DNA from: Nocardioides zhouii
GTDB lineage: Bacteria > Actinomycetota > Actinomycetes > Propionibacteriales > Nocardioidaceae
Direction: 5' to 3'
Length of the DNA: 64,000 bases
NCBI RefSeq assembly: GCF_004137345.1
Contig: NZ_SDWV01000003.1
Location: 124,001-188,000, forward strand
A program made the translations under genes and the position numbers. This document shows positions 1 through 9,805 of the stretch, in pieces. The notes beneath the pieces are model-generated. The model did not search any database, was not told where the DNA came from, and was given only the letters and a program-made list of their open reading frames with translations. The first letter of the stretch is position 1. Each line of letters starts with the position of its first letter.

Positions 1-320
1 AGGGCCGCGGTCGGCTTCGTGGTCACGGTCTCGGTGAAGGTGCGCGTCTGCGATCCGGTGAGTCCCGTACCGACGGGGACGACAGACGTCCGGTTGGACG
101 CCGTGATCGTCTCCGCGATCGTCTCGCTGTTGACCACGGTCCAGCTGACGGTCCAGCCCCCGCCGTCCTTGCACGTGGTCGTGCCGGTGATCGTGTTGTG
201 GTGCGCGCTCGCGGCTCCCGCGATGCCGACGACGGCGAACCCCACCGCCAGCACCAGCGTCACGATCCTCGACACCGCCCGGTGCCCCCTGTTCCCCTGC
301 CCTGCTTGCACTGCAGTCAT
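1..320 (-). CDS. Secreted or surface protein, N-terminal part (runs off window)
   Basis: The minus-strand frame opens at ATG 320-318, with a GGGGAG-type ribosome site about 9 nt upstream, and stays open to the window edge, giving 106 residues. The N-terminus is a classical signal peptide: a short Arg/His-rich head, a hydrophobic core (VTLVLAVGFAVVGIAG, about residues 21-36) and an AAGAASA-type cleavage region followed by HHN. The mature part is rich in Thr/Ser with the pattern of a beta-sandwich surface domain. The family is not recognisable from this fragment and the C-terminus (sorting signal, anchor) is outside the window. Function unknown. Confidence 0.6.
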   Translation of the reverse strand, partial: MTAVQAGQGNRGHRAVSRIVTLVLAVGFAVVGIAGAASAHHNTITGTTTCKDGGGWTVSWTVVNSETIAETITASNRTSVVPVGTGLTGSQTRTFTETVTTKPTAA

Positions 321-384
321 GCCCGTACTCCCCTGATTGCCCGGGACAGGCCGAATGCCTCCCCGCTCCTCGATTGAACGAGAC

Positions 385-398
385 TTAGGGCGTCCTAA
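385..398. promoter_or_regulatory. Palindrome TTAGGGCGTCCTAA, candidate operator
   Basis: Inverted repeat TTAGG-GCGT-CCTAA in the 144-nt gap between the start of the secreted-protein gene (320) and the end of ctaB (465). It lies about 65 nt upstream of the minus-strand start, a plausible place for a repressor or activator site. No -35/-10 pair is obvious. It could also be a chance palindrome. Confidence 0.25.
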
Positions 399-464
399 CA
401 CGGGGCAAGGGCTCAAGAAGATGTCTAGGGATCGTCAGTCCCCGTTGATCTCTCCCAGAGGGTG

Positions 465-1433
465 TCAGCGTCCGAGCAAGGGGTCCAGCGCCACCGCGAC
501 GAACAGCAGCGACAGGTAGAGGTTCGAGGCGTGGAAGAGCCGCATCGGGTTGATGTCTCCGAGTGCGTCGGAGCCCTTCGCGCGTGACCACATCCGGTGC
601 GCCTCGACGAGGAAGACGGCGCCGAGCACGGCCGCGGCGACCGGGTAGATCAGGCTCGTGCCGGCGACCGGCCAGAGCAGGAGCGACGTGGCCACCATGA
701 CCCAGCTGTAGAGGACGACCTGTCGGCCGACCTCGGCGGCGGGCTTGACGACCGGCAGCATCGGGACGTCGACGTTGCGGTAGTCCTCGCGGTACCTCAG
801 GGCCAGCGCCCAGGTGTGCGGCGGCGTCCAGAAGAAGACGACCAGGAACAGCACGACCGGGGTCCAGGCGAGCTCGCCCGTCACTGCGGTCCAGCCGATG
901 AGGGCCGGGAAGCAGCCGGCGAGCCCGCCCCACACGATGTTCTGGGTGGTGCGGCGCTTGAGCAGCATCGTGTAGACGAAGACGTAGAACGCGTTGGCCA
1001 GCACTGACAGCCCCGCCGACAGCCAGTTGACCCACAGTCCGAGGACGACGGTCGACAGCACGGCCAGCACGGTCGCGAAGACCAGGGCCGACAGCGGCGA
1101 GACGATGTGGCGCGGCAGGGCCCGGCGACGGGTGCGGCGCATCTGCTCGTCGATGTCGCGGTCGTAGACGCAGTTGTACGCCGACGCGGAACCGGCCGAC
1201 AGGGTCCCGCCGACGACGGTCGCCGCCACCAGCGCGAGCGACGGGATGCCGCGCTCGGCGAAGAACATCACCGGCACGGTGGTGAGCAGCAGCAGCTCGA
1301 TGACCCGCGGCTTCGTCAGCCCGACGTACGCCGCGACGACGTCGCGCCACGACGGAGAGCCCTCGACCGGGTGCCCGTCGTCACCGGTCGACGGCCGGGC
1401 TGACGCATCGGCGTGCGGGCCGGCTTGGGACAC
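465..1433 (-). CDS. ctaB: Protoheme IX farnesyltransferase (heme O synthase)
   Basis: Membrane prenyltransferase that attaches a farnesyl group to heme b to give heme o for cytochrome oxidase. The UbiA-family signature is present: YVGLTKPRVIELLLLTTVP near the N-terminus and NCVYDRDIDEQM, with the Asp residues that bind Mg-diphosphate (the usual N-x-x-x-D-x-x-x-D pattern). The later loop reads YREDYRNVDVPMLPV. Several hydrophobic spans follow, including the FFWTPPHTWALAL segment typical of CtaB. I take GTG 1433 as start (322 aa). An in-frame GTG at 1526 would add an Arg/Pro-rich 31-residue extension that looks non-coding, but a -10-like TAGACT (1542-1547, minus) leaves that start possible. Divergent from tkt, as in many actinobacteria. 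Confidence 0.9.
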   Translation of the reverse strand: MSQAGPHADASARPSTGDDGHPVEGSPSWRDVVAAYVGLTKPRVIELLLLTTVPVMFFAERGIPSLALVAATVVGGTLSAGSASAYNCVYDRDIDEQMRRTRRRALPRHIVSPLSALVFATVLAVLSTVVLGLWVNWLSAGLSVLANAFYVFVYTMLLKRRTTQNIVWGGLAGCFPALIGWTAVTGELAWTPVVLFLVVFFWTPPHTWALALRYREDYRNVDVPMLPVVKPAAEVGRQVVLYSWVMVATSLLLWPVAGTSLIYPVAAAVLGAVFLVEAHRMWSRAKGSDALGDINPMRLFHASNLYLSLLFVAVALDPLLGR

Positions 1434-1489
1434 GGTGGGAGACCTCGCGGGACGGGTGCGGATGGGACGGTGACATCGGGGAACCGAAG

Positions 1490-1499
1490 GGTTCGAACC
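1490..1499. promoter_or_regulatory. Palindrome GGTTCGAACC in the ctaB-tkt intergenic region
   Basis: Perfect 10-bp palindrome, itself part of a second inverted repeat (GAACC 1481-1485 with GGTTC 1490-1494), between the divergent ctaB and tkt genes. Possible regulator site. It resembles a tRNA T-loop in isolation, but no tRNA folds here. Confidence 0.2.
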
Positions 1500-1541
1500 G
1501 CCTGCGAATCCGGCGTTCTGGGCCACCCTCGGGTGGGGTCG

Positions 1542-1567
1542 AGTCTACTCGGCCACGGCGCTAGGCT
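1542..1567. promoter_or_regulatory. Back-to-back -10 boxes for ctaB and tkt
   Basis: TAGACT on the minus strand (1542-1547) and TAGGCT on the plus strand (1562-1567) match the TANNNT form used throughout this window. They would start divergent transcripts toward ctaB and tkt, the tkt transcript having a leader of about 45 nt with its own ribosome site. Confidence 0.45.
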
Positions 1568-1618
1568 CGCAGTCGAGGGGCCTGTGCTCCCTGCTGCACT
1601 CCACCGAGAGGAACTGCG

Positions 1619-3733
1619 TTGACCGAGAAGTCCGCCCTGCCCGCCACGCTCCAGTGGAACGAGCTCGACGACCGAGCGGTCGACACGTCCCGCGTGCTGG
1701 CGATGGATGCGGTGCAGAAGGTCGGCAACGGCCACCCCGGCACCGCGATGAGCCTGGCGCCCGTGGCGTACCTCCTCTTCCAGAAGGTGATGCGGCACGA
1801 CCCCGCCGATCCCGAGTGGATCGCGCGCGACCGCTTCGTGCTCTCGTGCGGCCACTCGAGCATCACCCTCTACACCCAGCTCTTCCTCGGCGGGTTCGGC
1901 CTCGACCTCGATGACCTCAAGGCGCTGCGCACGTGGGGCTCGAAGACGCCGGGCCACCCCGAGCTCGGCCACACCGCCGGTGTCGAGGTGACGACCGGTC
2001 CACTCGGCCAGGGTGTCGGCAACGCCGTCGGCATGGCGATGTCGGCCCGTCGTGTCCACGGCATGCTGGACGCCACTGCCTCCCCCAGCGAGGGCCTGTT
2101 CGACCACCAGGTCTACGCGATCGCCTCCGACGGTGACCTCGAGGAGGGCGTCAGCTCCGAGGCGAGCTCGATCGCCGGCACGCAGAAGCTCGGCAACCTC
2201 ACCCTCATCTACGACCGCAACCGGATCTCCATCGAGGGTGACACCGACATCGCGTTCACCGAGGACGTCGCCGCGCGCTACAAGGCGTACGGCTGGCACG
2301 TCCAGACGGTCGACTGGACCAACGGCGGCACGGACTACGTCGAGGACGTACCTGCTCTCTACTCCGCGATCCGCAAGGCCCACGCCGTCGACGACCAGCC
2401 CTCGCTGATCGTCCTCGACACCGTCATCGCCTGGCCCGCCCCGAGCGCCCAGGGCACCGAGGCCGCCCACGGCAGCGCGCTCGGCGCCGACGAGGTCGCC
2501 GCCACCAAAAAGATCATCGGCTTCGACCCCGAGCAGACCTTCGAGATCCCGCCCGGCGTCCTGGAGCACACCCGCGAGCTGCGCGAGCGCGGCGCCGCGT
2601 GGGGTGCGGAGTGGGACGAGAAGTACGCCGCGTGGTCCTCCGCGCACCCGGAGTCGGCCGAGCTGCTCCACCGGCTCAAGCGCCGCGAGATGCCCGCCGA
2701 TCTCGCTGCCGCACTGCCGACCTTCCCCGCTGACGAGAAGGGCGTCGCCACGCGGTCCGCGTCCGGCAAGGTCATCAACGCCCTCGCACCGGTGCTGCCC
2801 GAGCTCTGGGGCGGCTCGGCCGACCTGGCCGGCTCCAACAACACCACCATCAGCAGCGCCCCGTCCGTCGGCCCCGTCGTCGCCGAGGTGGGCGAGTGGA
2901 GCACCGACCCGTACGCCGGCCGCGTCCTGCACTTCGGCATCCGCGAGCACGGCATGGGCGCGATCATGAACGGCATCGCCGCGGATCGGCTCACCCGCGT
3001 CTTCGGCGGCACGTTCCTCACCTTCTCCGACTACATGCGCGGATCCGTGCGCGTGGCCGCGCTGAGCAAGCTGCCGGTCACCTACGTCTGGACGCACGAC
3101 TCCATCGGCCTGGGCGAGGACGGCCCCACGCACCAGCCGATCGAGCACCTGGCCGCGCTGCGCGCCATGCCCGGCCTGGACGTCGTACGCCCTGCGGACG
3201 CCAACGAGACGGTCGCCGCATGGCAGACGATCCTGTCCCACACCGACCGGCCGGCTGCGCTGGCGCTGACCCGTCAGAACGTGCCCGTCTTCCCGCGAGG
3301 GACCGACGGTTTCGCCACGACCGAGGGCGTCGAACGCGGCGGCTACGTCCTCATCGACGCCGAGAAGGGCACCCCCGACGTGGTGTTGATCGGCACCGGC
3401 TCGGAGGTCCAGCTCGCGGTCGAGGCACGCACGCTGCTGGCTGCCGACGGGATCGGCGCCCGCGTGGTGTCGCTGCCCTGCCTCGAGTGGTTCGAGGACC
3501 AGGACCAGGCCTACCGCGACATGGTGCTGCCGCCCACGGTCAAGGCCCGGGTGTCCGTCGAGGCCGGCGTCAAGCAGGGCTGGCGCGAGCTCGTCGGCGA
3601 CCACGGCCGGATCATCTCGATCGACCACTACGGCGCCTCGGCCGACTACGCCCGGATCTACAACGAGTTCGGCGTCACCGCGATCGCGGTCGCCGACGCG
3701 GCTCGCGACAGCGTCGCCGCCGCGAACGCCTGA
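1619..3733 (+). CDS. tkt: Transketolase
   Basis: Thiamine-diphosphate enzyme of the non-oxidative pentose phosphate pathway. It moves C2 ketol units between sugar phosphates (xylulose-5-P with ribose-5-P or erythrose-4-P). At 704 aa it has the full family length. The N-terminal TPP domain has [13 protein letters not shown] (about 36-48) and the [13 protein letters not shown] segment with the TPP/Mg signature (about 168-180). The central pyrimidine-binding domain contains [14 protein letters not shown] and [19 protein letters not shown]. The start is TTG 1619 with AGAGGA about 8 nt upstream; no better ATG exists. First gene of a six-gene operon (tkt-tal-pgi-zwf-opcA-pgl). Confidence 0.97.
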   Translation: MTEKSALPATLQWNELDDRAVDTSRVLAMDAVQKVGNGHPGTAMSLAPVAYLLFQKVMRHDPADPEWIARDRFVLSCGHSSITLYTQLFLGGFGLDLDDLKALRTWGSKTPGHPELGHTAGVEVTTGPLGQGVGNAVGMAMSARRVHGMLDATASPSEGLFDHQVYAIASDGDLEEGVSSEASSIAGTQKLGNLTLIYDRNRISIEGDTDIAFTEDVAARYKAYGWHVQTVDWTNGGTDYVEDVPALYSAIRKAHAVDDQPSLIVLDTVIAWPAPSAQGTEAAHGSALGADEVAATKKIIGFDPEQTFEIPPGVLEHTRELRERGAAWGAEWDEKYAAWSSAHPESAELLHRLKRREMPADLAAALPTFPADEKGVATRSASGKVINALAPVLPELWGGSADLAGSNNTTISSAPSVGPVVAEVGEWSTDPYAGRVLHFGIREHGMGAIMNGIAADRLTRVFGGTFLTFSDYMRGSVRVAALSKLPVTYVWTHDSIGLGEDGPTHQPIEHLAALRAMPGLDVVRPADANETVAAWQTILSHTDRPAALALTRQNVPVFPRGTDGFATTEGVERGGYVLIDAEKGTPDVVLIGTGSEVQLAVEARTLLAADGIGARVVSLPCLEWFEDQDQAYRDMVLPPTVKARVSVEAGVKQGWRELVGDHGRIISIDHYGASADYARIYNEFGVTAIAVADAARDSVAAANA

Positions 3734-3768
3734 CCCCACTGACCACACTGCACACGGGAGGACCACCC

Positions 3769-4884
3769 ATGAACGACCGTCTGAAGGCCCTGGCCGACGC
3801 CGGGGTGTCCATCTGGCTCGACGACCTGTCCCGCGAGCGCCTGGAGACCGGCAACCTCGCCGACCTGGTGAAGAACAGCAACGTGGTGGGCGTGACGACC
3901 AACCCGGCCATCTTCCAGGCGGCGCTGGCCGAGGGCGAGCGCTACGACGCGCAGGTCCGCGAGCTCGCCGCCGCGGGTGCCGACGTCGACAAAGCGACGC
4001 AGAGCATCACGACCGACGACGTGCGCGAGGCCTGCAAGGTGATGCGCCCGGTCTTCGACGCCACCGACGGCGTCGACGGCCGCGTCTCGATCGAGGTCTC
4101 CCCCGGCTTCGCCCACGACACCGACGAGACGGTCAAGGAGGCCGCCGAGCTCTGGAAGATCGTCGGTGAGCCCAACGTGCTCATCAAGATCCCGGGCACC
4201 CCGGAGGGCTGGCCGGCCATCACCGAGACGATCGGGGCCGGCATCTCGGTCAACGTCACGCTGATCTTCGGGCTCGAGCAGTACCGCAACGTGATGGAGG
4301 CGTACGTCTCCGGGCTCGAGAAGGCGCTCGACAACGGGCACGACCTGGCCGACATCCACTCGGTGGCGTCGTTCTTCGTCTCGCGCGTCGACTCCGAGAT
4401 CGACAAGCGCCTCGAGGCGACGACCGAGGGTCCGGGCACCGACCCCGACCTGCGCGGCAAGGCCGGCGTCGCCAACGCCCGGCTCGCCTTCCAGATGTAC
4501 GAGGAGTTCTTCAGCGGCGCGCGCTGGGAGAAGCTCGAGGCCGAGGGTGCCCGCAAGCAGCGGCCGCTGTGGGCCTCGACCGGGGTCAAGAACCCCGACT
4601 ACGACGACACGATGTACGTCGTCGACCTGGTCGTCGAGGACACCGTCAACACGATGCCCGAGAAGACCCTCGACGCTGTCGCCGACCACGGCGAGGTCCG
4701 GGGTGACCGGATCCGCCCGTTCTACGACGACGCCGCCGCCCACATGGCGGCCCTGGCCGAGGCGGGGATCGACTACGACGAGGTCATCGAGGTGCTGATC
4801 AAGGAAGGCGTCGACAAGTTCGTCGTTGCCTGGGACGAGCTCCAGACGACCCTGTCGGCGTCGCTCGAGGCCGCTCGGGCATGA
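3769..4884 (+). CDS. tal: Transaldolase
   Basis: Transfers a dihydroxyacetone unit between sedoheptulose-7-P and glyceraldehyde-3-P, linking the pentose phosphate pathway to glycolysis. At 371 aa it is the long actinobacterial/cyanobacterial class. Family motifs are [10 protein letters not shown] near the N-terminus and NVLIKIPGT, whose lysine (about K140) forms the Schiff base, plus [11 protein letters not shown] and [11 protein letters not shown] 3769 follows GGGAGG by 7 nt, 35 nt after the tkt stop. Its stop overlaps the pgi start (ATGA). Confidence 0.97.
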   Translation: MNDRLKALADAGVSIWLDDLSRERLETGNLADLVKNSNVVGVTTNPAIFQAALAEGERYDAQVRELAAAGADVDKATQSITTDDVREACKVMRPVFDATDGVDGRVSIEVSPGFAHDTDETVKEAAELWKIVGEPNVLIKIPGTPEGWPAITETIGAGISVNVTLIFGLEQYRNVMEAYVSGLEKALDNGHDLADIHSVASFFVSRVDSEIDKRLEATTEGPGTDPDLRGKAGVANARLAFQMYEEFFSGARWEKLEAEGARKQRPLWASTGVKNPDYDDTMYVVDLVVEDTVNTMPEKTLDAVADHGEVRGDRIRPFYDDAAAHMAALAEAGIDYDEVIEVLIKEGVDKFVVAWDELQTTLSASLEAARA

Positions 4885-6527
4885 GCGAGGCGGTCGACCC
4901 GAGCACGACGGCCGCCTGGGCCGACCTGGCCCGACTCGCCGCGGCGTACGAGCCGGACCTGCGCAGCGCCCTCACGGCCTCGTGGGTCGACCGGCAGACT
5001 CTGGACGCGGCCGACCTGCGGGTCGACCTGTCCAAGAACCTCCTCGACGACGAGGTCGGTGCGGCCCTGCTGCGACTCGCCGACGAGGTCGACCTCCCGG
5101 CCCGCCGCGAGGCGATGTTCGCCGGCGAGCACATCAACGTCACCGAGGACCGGGCGGTGCTCCACACGGCGCTCCGCCTGCCGCGGTCCGCCTCGCTCAC
5201 CGTCGACGGCCAGGACGTCGTGACCGACGTGCACGAGGTGCTGGACCGCGCGTTCGCCTTCGCCGAGCGCGTGCGCTCCGGCGACTGGACCGGTGTCACC
5301 GGCAGGCGGATCGAGACGGTCGTCAACATCGGCATCGGCGGCTCCGACCTCGGCCCGGTCATGGCGTACGAGGCGCTGGCGCCCTACCGGCAGGACGGCC
5401 TCACCTGCCGCTTCATCAGCAACATCGACCCGACCGACGCCGGCCAGACGCTGACCGGGCTCGACCCCGAGACGACGCTGTTCATCGTCTCCAGCAAGAC
5501 CTTCGGCACGCTCGAGACGCTCACCAACGCCCGGCTCTGCAAGGCGTGGCTCCTCGACCGGCTGCCCGCCGACGCCGACCCCGGTGAAGCCGTCGCTCGA
5601 CACTTCGTCGCCGTCTCGACGGCGCTCGACAAGGTCGCCGACTTCGGCATCGACACTGACAACGCCTTCGGCTTCTGGGACTGGGTCGGCGGTCGCTACT
5701 CGATGGACTCCGCCATCGGGCTGTCGCTCGTCATCGCCATCGGCCCCGATCGCTTCGCCGAGCTGCTGGCCGGCTTCCACGCCATGGACGAGCACTTCCG
5801 CACCGCTCCCGCCGAGGCCAACGTGCCACTGCGGATGGGCCTGCTCAACGTCTGGTACGTCAACTTCCTCGGCGCACACACGCACGCCGTGCTCCCCTAC
5901 GCGCAGCTGCTGCACCGGTTCCCGGCGTACCTCCAGCAGCTGACCATGGAGTCCAACGGCAAGGGCGTGCGGTGGGACGGCGAGGCCGTCGGCTACGACA
6001 CCGGCGAGGTGTTCTGGGGCGAGCCCGGCACCAACGGGCAGCACGCGTTCTACCAGCTGATCCACCAGGGCACGCGGCTCGTGCCGGCCGACTTCATCGC
6101 CTTCGCGCGCCCGGCGTACGCCCTGCAGGACGGCGACGCCGACGTGCACGAGCTCTTGCTCTCCAACTTCTTCGCCCAGACCAAGGCGCTCGCGTTCGGC
6201 AAGACCGCCGACGAGGTGCGTGCCGAGGGGGTTGCCGAGGAGCTGGTCTCGGCGCGGACCTTCCCCGGCAACCGGCCGACCACGTCGATCATGGCGCCGG
6301 AGCTCACGCCGTCGGTGCTCGGCCAGCTGATCGCGCTCTACGAGCACATCACCTTCGTCGAGGGCGCGGTGTGGGGCGTCGACAGCTTCGACCAGTGGGG
6401 CGTCGAGCTCGGTAAGCAGCTGGCCCAGGAGCTGCGTCCCGCCGTCTCCGGCGACGCCGACGTCCTCGCCCGGCAGGACCCGTCCACCCAGTCCCTGATC
6501 GGCTACTTCCAGGAGCACCGCGACTGA
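4881..6527 (+). CDS. pgi: Glucose-6-phosphate isomerase
   Basis: Interconverts glucose-6-P and fructose-6-P, feeding glucose-6-P to the G6PDH encoded next. It has 548 aa, the normal length. Visible motifs: [16 protein letters not shown] (sugar-phosphate loop), [13 protein letters not shown] (phosphate-binding Ser/Thr cluster), [15 protein letters not shown] (family signature), the active-site region [12 protein letters not shown], and the C-terminal signature [13 protein letters not shown]. The ATG overlaps the tal stop by 4 nt and its TGA overlaps the zwf ATG by one base, so translation of the block is probably coupled. Confidence 0.97.
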   Translation: MSEAVDPSTTAAWADLARLAAAYEPDLRSALTASWVDRQTLDAADLRVDLSKNLLDDEVGAALLRLADEVDLPARREAMFAGEHINVTEDRAVLHTALRLPRSASLTVDGQDVVTDVHEVLDRAFAFAERVRSGDWTGVTGRRIETVVNIGIGGSDLGPVMAYEALAPYRQDGLTCRFISNIDPTDAGQTLTGLDPETTLFIVSSKTFGTLETLTNARLCKAWLLDRLPADADPGEAVARHFVAVSTALDKVADFGIDTDNAFGFWDWVGGRYSMDSAIGLSLVIAIGPDRFAELLAGFHAMDEHFRTAPAEANVPLRMGLLNVWYVNFLGAHTHAVLPYAQLLHRFPAYLQQLTMESNGKGVRWDGEAVGYDTGEVFWGEPGTNGQHAFYQLIHQGTRLVPADFIAFARPAYALQDGDADVHELLLSNFFAQTKALAFGKTADEVRAEGVAEELVSARTFPGNRPTTSIMAPELTPSVLGQLIALYEHITFVEGAVWGVDSFDQWGVELGKQLAQELRPAVSGDADVLARQDPSTQSLIGYFQEHRD

Positions 6528-8050
6528 TGACGTACACCAACCCCCTGCGCGACCCGCAGGACCGCAGGCTCCCGCGCATCGCCGGACCCTGCGGCATGGT
6601 GCTCTTCGGAGTGACCGGCGACCTGTCGCGCAAGAAGGTCATGCCGGCGATCTACGACCTCGCCAACCGCGGCCTGCTGCCGCCGGGCTTCAGCCTCGTC
6701 GGCTTCGCCCGGCGCGACTGGGCCGATCAGGACTTCGCGCAGATCGTGCACGACGCGGTCAAGGAGTACGCGCGTACGCCCTTCCGGGAGGAGGTCTGGA
6801 AGCAGCTGTCGGAGGGCTTCCGCTTCGTGCCCGGCAACTTCGACGACGACGACGCGTTCGAGCAGCTGCGCCGTACTGTCGAGGAGCTCGACCAGCTCCG
6901 CGGCACCGGCGGCAACATGGCGTTCTACCTCGCGATCCCGCCGGGCTTCTTCGGCAACGTGGTCGGCCAGCTCAAGGAGCACGGGCTCGCCGAGCAGGGC
7001 CTGGACCAGTGGCGGCGCGTGGTGGTGGAGAAGCCGTTTGGCCACGACCTCGAGTCGGCCCGCGAGCTCAACGCGACCCTCGCCGACGTCTTCCCGTCCG
7101 GCTCGATCTTCCGCATCGACCACTACCTCGGCAAGGAGACGGTGCAGAACATCCTGGCGATGCGGTTCGCCAACAACATGTTCGAGCCGATCTGGAACTC
7201 CAACTACGTCGACCACGTGCAGATCACGATGGCCGAGGACATCGGCATCGGCGGACGCGCCGGCTACTACGACGGCATCGGCGCCGCGCGCGACGTCATC
7301 CAGAACCATCTCCTCCAGCTGATGGCGCTCGTCGCGATGGAGGAGCCCGTCGCCTTCGACGCCGAGAGCCTGCGCATCGAGAAGCAGAAGGTGCTCGCCT
7401 CCGCGCAGCTGCCGCCCCGCCTCGACACGACGACCGCACGCGGGCAGTACGCCGCGGGCTGGGCCGGCGGCGAGAAGGTCATCGGGTTCACCGAGGAGGA
7501 GGGCATCAAGAAGACGTCCGCCACCGAGACCTTCGCCGCCATCACGGTCCACGTGGAGACCCGCCGCTGGGCCGGCGTCCCGTTCTACCTCCGCACGGGC
7601 AAGCGCCTCGGGCGTCGGGTCACCGAGGTGGCCGTGGTCTTCAAGCGGGCGCCGCACCTTCCGTTCACCTCGACGGCCACCGAGGACCTCACCCAGAACG
7701 CGCTGGTCATCCGCGTGCAGCCCGACGAGGGCATGACGATGCGCTTCGGGTCCAAGGTCCCGGGCACCGCGATGGAGATCCGCGACGTCAACATGGACTT
7801 CGCCTACGGCGGGTCGTTCACCGAGGCCAGCGCCGAGGCGTACGAGCGCCTCATCCTCGACGTCCTGCTCGGCGACCCGCCGCTCTTCCCGCGCCACGAG
7901 GAGGTCGAGCTCTCGTGGAAGCTCCTCGACCCGGTCATCGCCCACTGGGCGAAGAAGGGTCGGCCCGAGGCGTACGAGTCCGGCACCTGGGGACCCGAGT
8001 CCGCGGAGAAGATGCTCGCCCGTGACGGACGCACCTGGCGGAGGCCTTGA
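6527..8050 (+). CDS. zwf: Glucose-6-phosphate 1-dehydrogenase
   Basis: First enzyme of the oxidative pentose phosphate pathway: glucose-6-P + NADP+ to 6-phosphogluconolactone + NADPH. Length 507 aa. The N-terminal Rossmann domain carries GVTGDLSRKKVMPA (about 28-41). The active-site signature RIDHYLGKE (about 196-204) contains the catalytic histidine. EKPFGHDL and YLRTGKRL contribute substrate contacts. Downstream opcA encodes its likely assembly partner. The ATG overlaps the pgi stop (TGATG). Confidence 0.97.
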   Translation: MTYTNPLRDPQDRRLPRIAGPCGMVLFGVTGDLSRKKVMPAIYDLANRGLLPPGFSLVGFARRDWADQDFAQIVHDAVKEYARTPFREEVWKQLSEGFRFVPGNFDDDDAFEQLRRTVEELDQLRGTGGNMAFYLAIPPGFFGNVVGQLKEHGLAEQGLDQWRRVVVEKPFGHDLESARELNATLADVFPSGSIFRIDHYLGKETVQNILAMRFANNMFEPIWNSNYVDHVQITMAEDIGIGGRAGYYDGIGAARDVIQNHLLQLMALVAMEEPVAFDAESLRIEKQKVLASAQLPPRLDTTTARGQYAAGWAGGEKVIGFTEEEGIKKTSATETFAAITVHVETRRWAGVPFYLRTGKRLGRRVTEVAVVFKRAPHLPFTSTATEDLTQNALVIRVQPDEGMTMRFGSKVPGTAMEIRDVNMDFAYGGSFTEASAEAYERLILDVLLGDPPLFPRHEEVELSWKLLDPVIAHWAKKGRPEAYESGTWGPESAEKMLARDGRTWRRP

Positions 8051-8961
8051 TGATCGAACTGACCGACACCAACTCGTCGAAGATCGCGGCGGAGTTCGTC
8101 CAGGCCCGCACCCGTGCCGGCAGTCCGGCGATGGGCATGGTGATGACGCTGATCATCGTTGCCCCCGAAGATGACGCAGCCGAGGCCATGTTGGCCGCCA
8201 AGCGCGCCTCGCGCGAGCACCCCTCGCGCGTGCTCGGCGTGATCCTCGGTGACGCGCGCGGCGCGGGCCACGTCAACGCCCAGGTCGGCAGCGGCGACGG
8301 TTGGGGCGGCGAGACCGCCCTCATCCGGCTCAAGGGCGAGGTGGTCAGGCACGCCGAGTCGGTGGTGCTCCCGCTGCTCCTGCCCGACTCCCCTGTCGCC
8401 ATCTGGTGGCCCACCACCCCGCCGGCCGATGCTGCCACCGACCCGCTGGGCGCCCTGGCCCAGCGGCGGATCACCGACTCGGCCGCCGTGTCGCGCGGCA
8501 AGTCCACGGCGATGCTGAGCCAGTGCGAGTCGTACGCACCCGGCAACACCGACCTGAGCTGGACCCGGCTCACCCCGTGGCGAGCACTCCTCGCTGCGGC
8601 CCTCGACCAGCACCCCCTGAAGGTCTCCGGCGCGAAGGTGACGGCCGAGCGGGTCAGCCCCAGCGCCGACCTGCTGGTCGCCTGGCTCGCCGACCGGCTC
8701 AAGGTCGACGTGGCCCGCGGCACCTCCGACGGCCCCGGCATCACCGAGGTCAGCATGGACACCAAGGAGGGGCCGATCCGCATCTCGCGGGCCGACGGCC
8801 GGCTCGCGACGTTCACCTCGCCGGACCGCCCGGACCGGCCCGTCGCCCTCAAGCGCCGCGAGGTCCCTGCCCTGCTGGCGGAGGAGCTGCGTCGCCTCGA
8901 CGAGGACGACGTGTACGCCGCCACCGCCGCCCGCCTGGTCAAGCTGCGGGGCTCGAAGTGA
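8050..8961 (+). CDS. opcA: Glucose-6-phosphate dehydrogenase assembly protein OpcA
   Basis: Protein of 303 aa matching the OpcA family, which promotes assembly and allosteric control of G6PDH in cyanobacteria and actinobacteria. Matching features are the central segment PVAIWWPTTPPADAATDPLG, the RRITDSA block, and the segment LSWTRLTPWRALLAAALDQ. It has no catalytic motif. ATG 8050 shares a base with the zwf stop; an adjacent in-frame TTG (8047) is less likely. Position between zwf and pgl is the standard actinobacterial arrangement. Confidence 0.92.
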   Translation: MIELTDTNSSKIAAEFVQARTRAGSPAMGMVMTLIIVAPEDDAAEAMLAAKRASREHPSRVLGVILGDARGAGHVNAQVGSGDGWGGETALIRLKGEVVRHAESVVLPLLLPDSPVAIWWPTTPPADAATDPLGALAQRRITDSAAVSRGKSTAMLSQCESYAPGNTDLSWTRLTPWRALLAAALDQHPLKVSGAKVTAERVSPSADLLVAWLADRLKVDVARGTSDGPGITEVSMDTKEGPIRISRADGRLATFTSPDRPDRPVALKRREVPALLAEELRRLDEDDVYAATAARLVKLRGSK

Positions 8962-9689
8962 CCGCACCCGAGGTCCGTCGCCACGACGACTCCGACTCCC
9001 TCGTCGGCGACGTCGCCTCCGCGCTGCTCGACCGTCTCGAGTCCGCGCAGGCTCGCGGCGAGGTGCCGCAGATCGGGCTCACCGGTGGTTCGATCGCCGA
9101 AGAGCTCCACCGCGAGCTGGCCCGGCGCGCACAGGACTCCTCCGTCGACTGGTCGCGCGTCGTGTTCTGGTGGGGCGACGAGCGCTTCGTGCCGGCCGCC
9201 TCCCCCGACCGCAATGCCCGCCAGGCACGCGAGGCGCTGCTCGACCACGTCGGCGTCGACCCGGCGAACGTCCACGAGGTCCCGGCGAGCGACCAGGTGG
9301 ACTCGGCCGAGGAAGCGGCTGCCGCGTACAGCGCCACCCTGCGCTCGGAGGGTGCCGGCTTCTTCGAGGTGCTGATGCTCGGCATCGGCCCCGACGGCCA
9401 CTGCGCCTCCCTCTTCCCCGGCCACCCGGGCCTCCAGGCCCGCGACGCCATCGCCATCGCCGTCCACGACTCCCCCAAGCCCCCGCCCGACCGCGTCACC
9501 CTGACCTTCGAGGCGATGGAACGCTGCCGCGCCGTCTGGTTCATCGCCAGCGGCGAGGGCAAGGCTGACGCCGTCGCACGCGCCCTCGCCCCCGACGGCT
9601 CCGTCGAGGAGACGCCCGCCCGCGGCGTACGCGGTGATGAGACCATCTGGTGGCTCGACGACCCCGCCGCCTCCGCCCTCCCCACGTGA
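8958..9689 (+). CDS. pgl: 6-phosphogluconolactonase
   Basis: Hydrolyses 6-phosphogluconolactone, the product of Zwf. Length 243 aa, GTG start overlapping the opcA stop (GTGA). DevB/glucosamine-6-P-isomerase fold motifs are present: GLTGGSIAEELHREL (phosphate loop), VVFWWGDERFVP, and the catalytic segment LMLGIGPDGHCASLFPGHP with the Asp-Gly-His. Last gene of the tkt operon. Its TGA stop (9687-9689) lies inside the first unit of a palindromic repeat array. Confidence 0.95.
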   Translation: MTAPEVRRHDDSDSLVGDVASALLDRLESAQARGEVPQIGLTGGSIAEELHRELARRAQDSSVDWSRVVFWWGDERFVPAASPDRNARQAREALLDHVGVDPANVHEVPASDQVDSAEEAAAAYSATLRSEGAGFFEVLMLGIGPDGHCASLFPGHPGLQARDAIAIAVHDSPKPPPDRVTLTFEAMERCRAVWFIASGEGKADAVARALAPDGSVEETPARGVRGDETIWWLDDPAASALPT

Positions 9690-9803
9690 CCGGGCACTTC
9701 GTGCCGGTCCTGACAGGTGACCGGGCACTTCGTGCCCGTCCTGACAGGTGACCGGGCACTTCGTGCCCGTCCTGACGGGTGAGCGGGCACTTCGTGCCCG
9801 TCC
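9686..9803 (+). repeat. Tandem 31-bp palindromic repeat array, left arm
   Basis: About 3.8 units with an exact 31-nt period begin at 9686, 9717, 9748 and 9779. Each unit holds the hairpin GGGCACTTCGTGCCC (arms GGGCAC/GTGCCC around TTC) preceded by GTGACC. A 9-nt linker (TCCTGACAG in units 1-2) completes the unit. Unit 1 contains the pgl stop codon. The same 22-nt core occurs in inverted orientation at 10845-10959 on the other side of the orphan gene. It may act as a transcription terminator cluster for pgl and/or be a REP-like repetitive element. Confidence 0.9.
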
Positions 9804-9805
9804 GC

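Noticed and set aside
1481-1499. Possible tRNA fragment or att site (GGTTCGAACC)
   Set aside because: Only the T-loop-like bases are present; no acceptor, D or anticodon arms pair around it and no integrase is nearby.
1316-3766. 816-residue minus-strand frame opposite transketolase
   Set aside because: Fully antisense to tkt, low-complexity composition, no motif or ribosome site.
4773-6518. 581-residue minus-strand frame opposite pgi
   Set aside because: Shadow of pgi; translation is Gly/Val/Arg-rich and matches no family.
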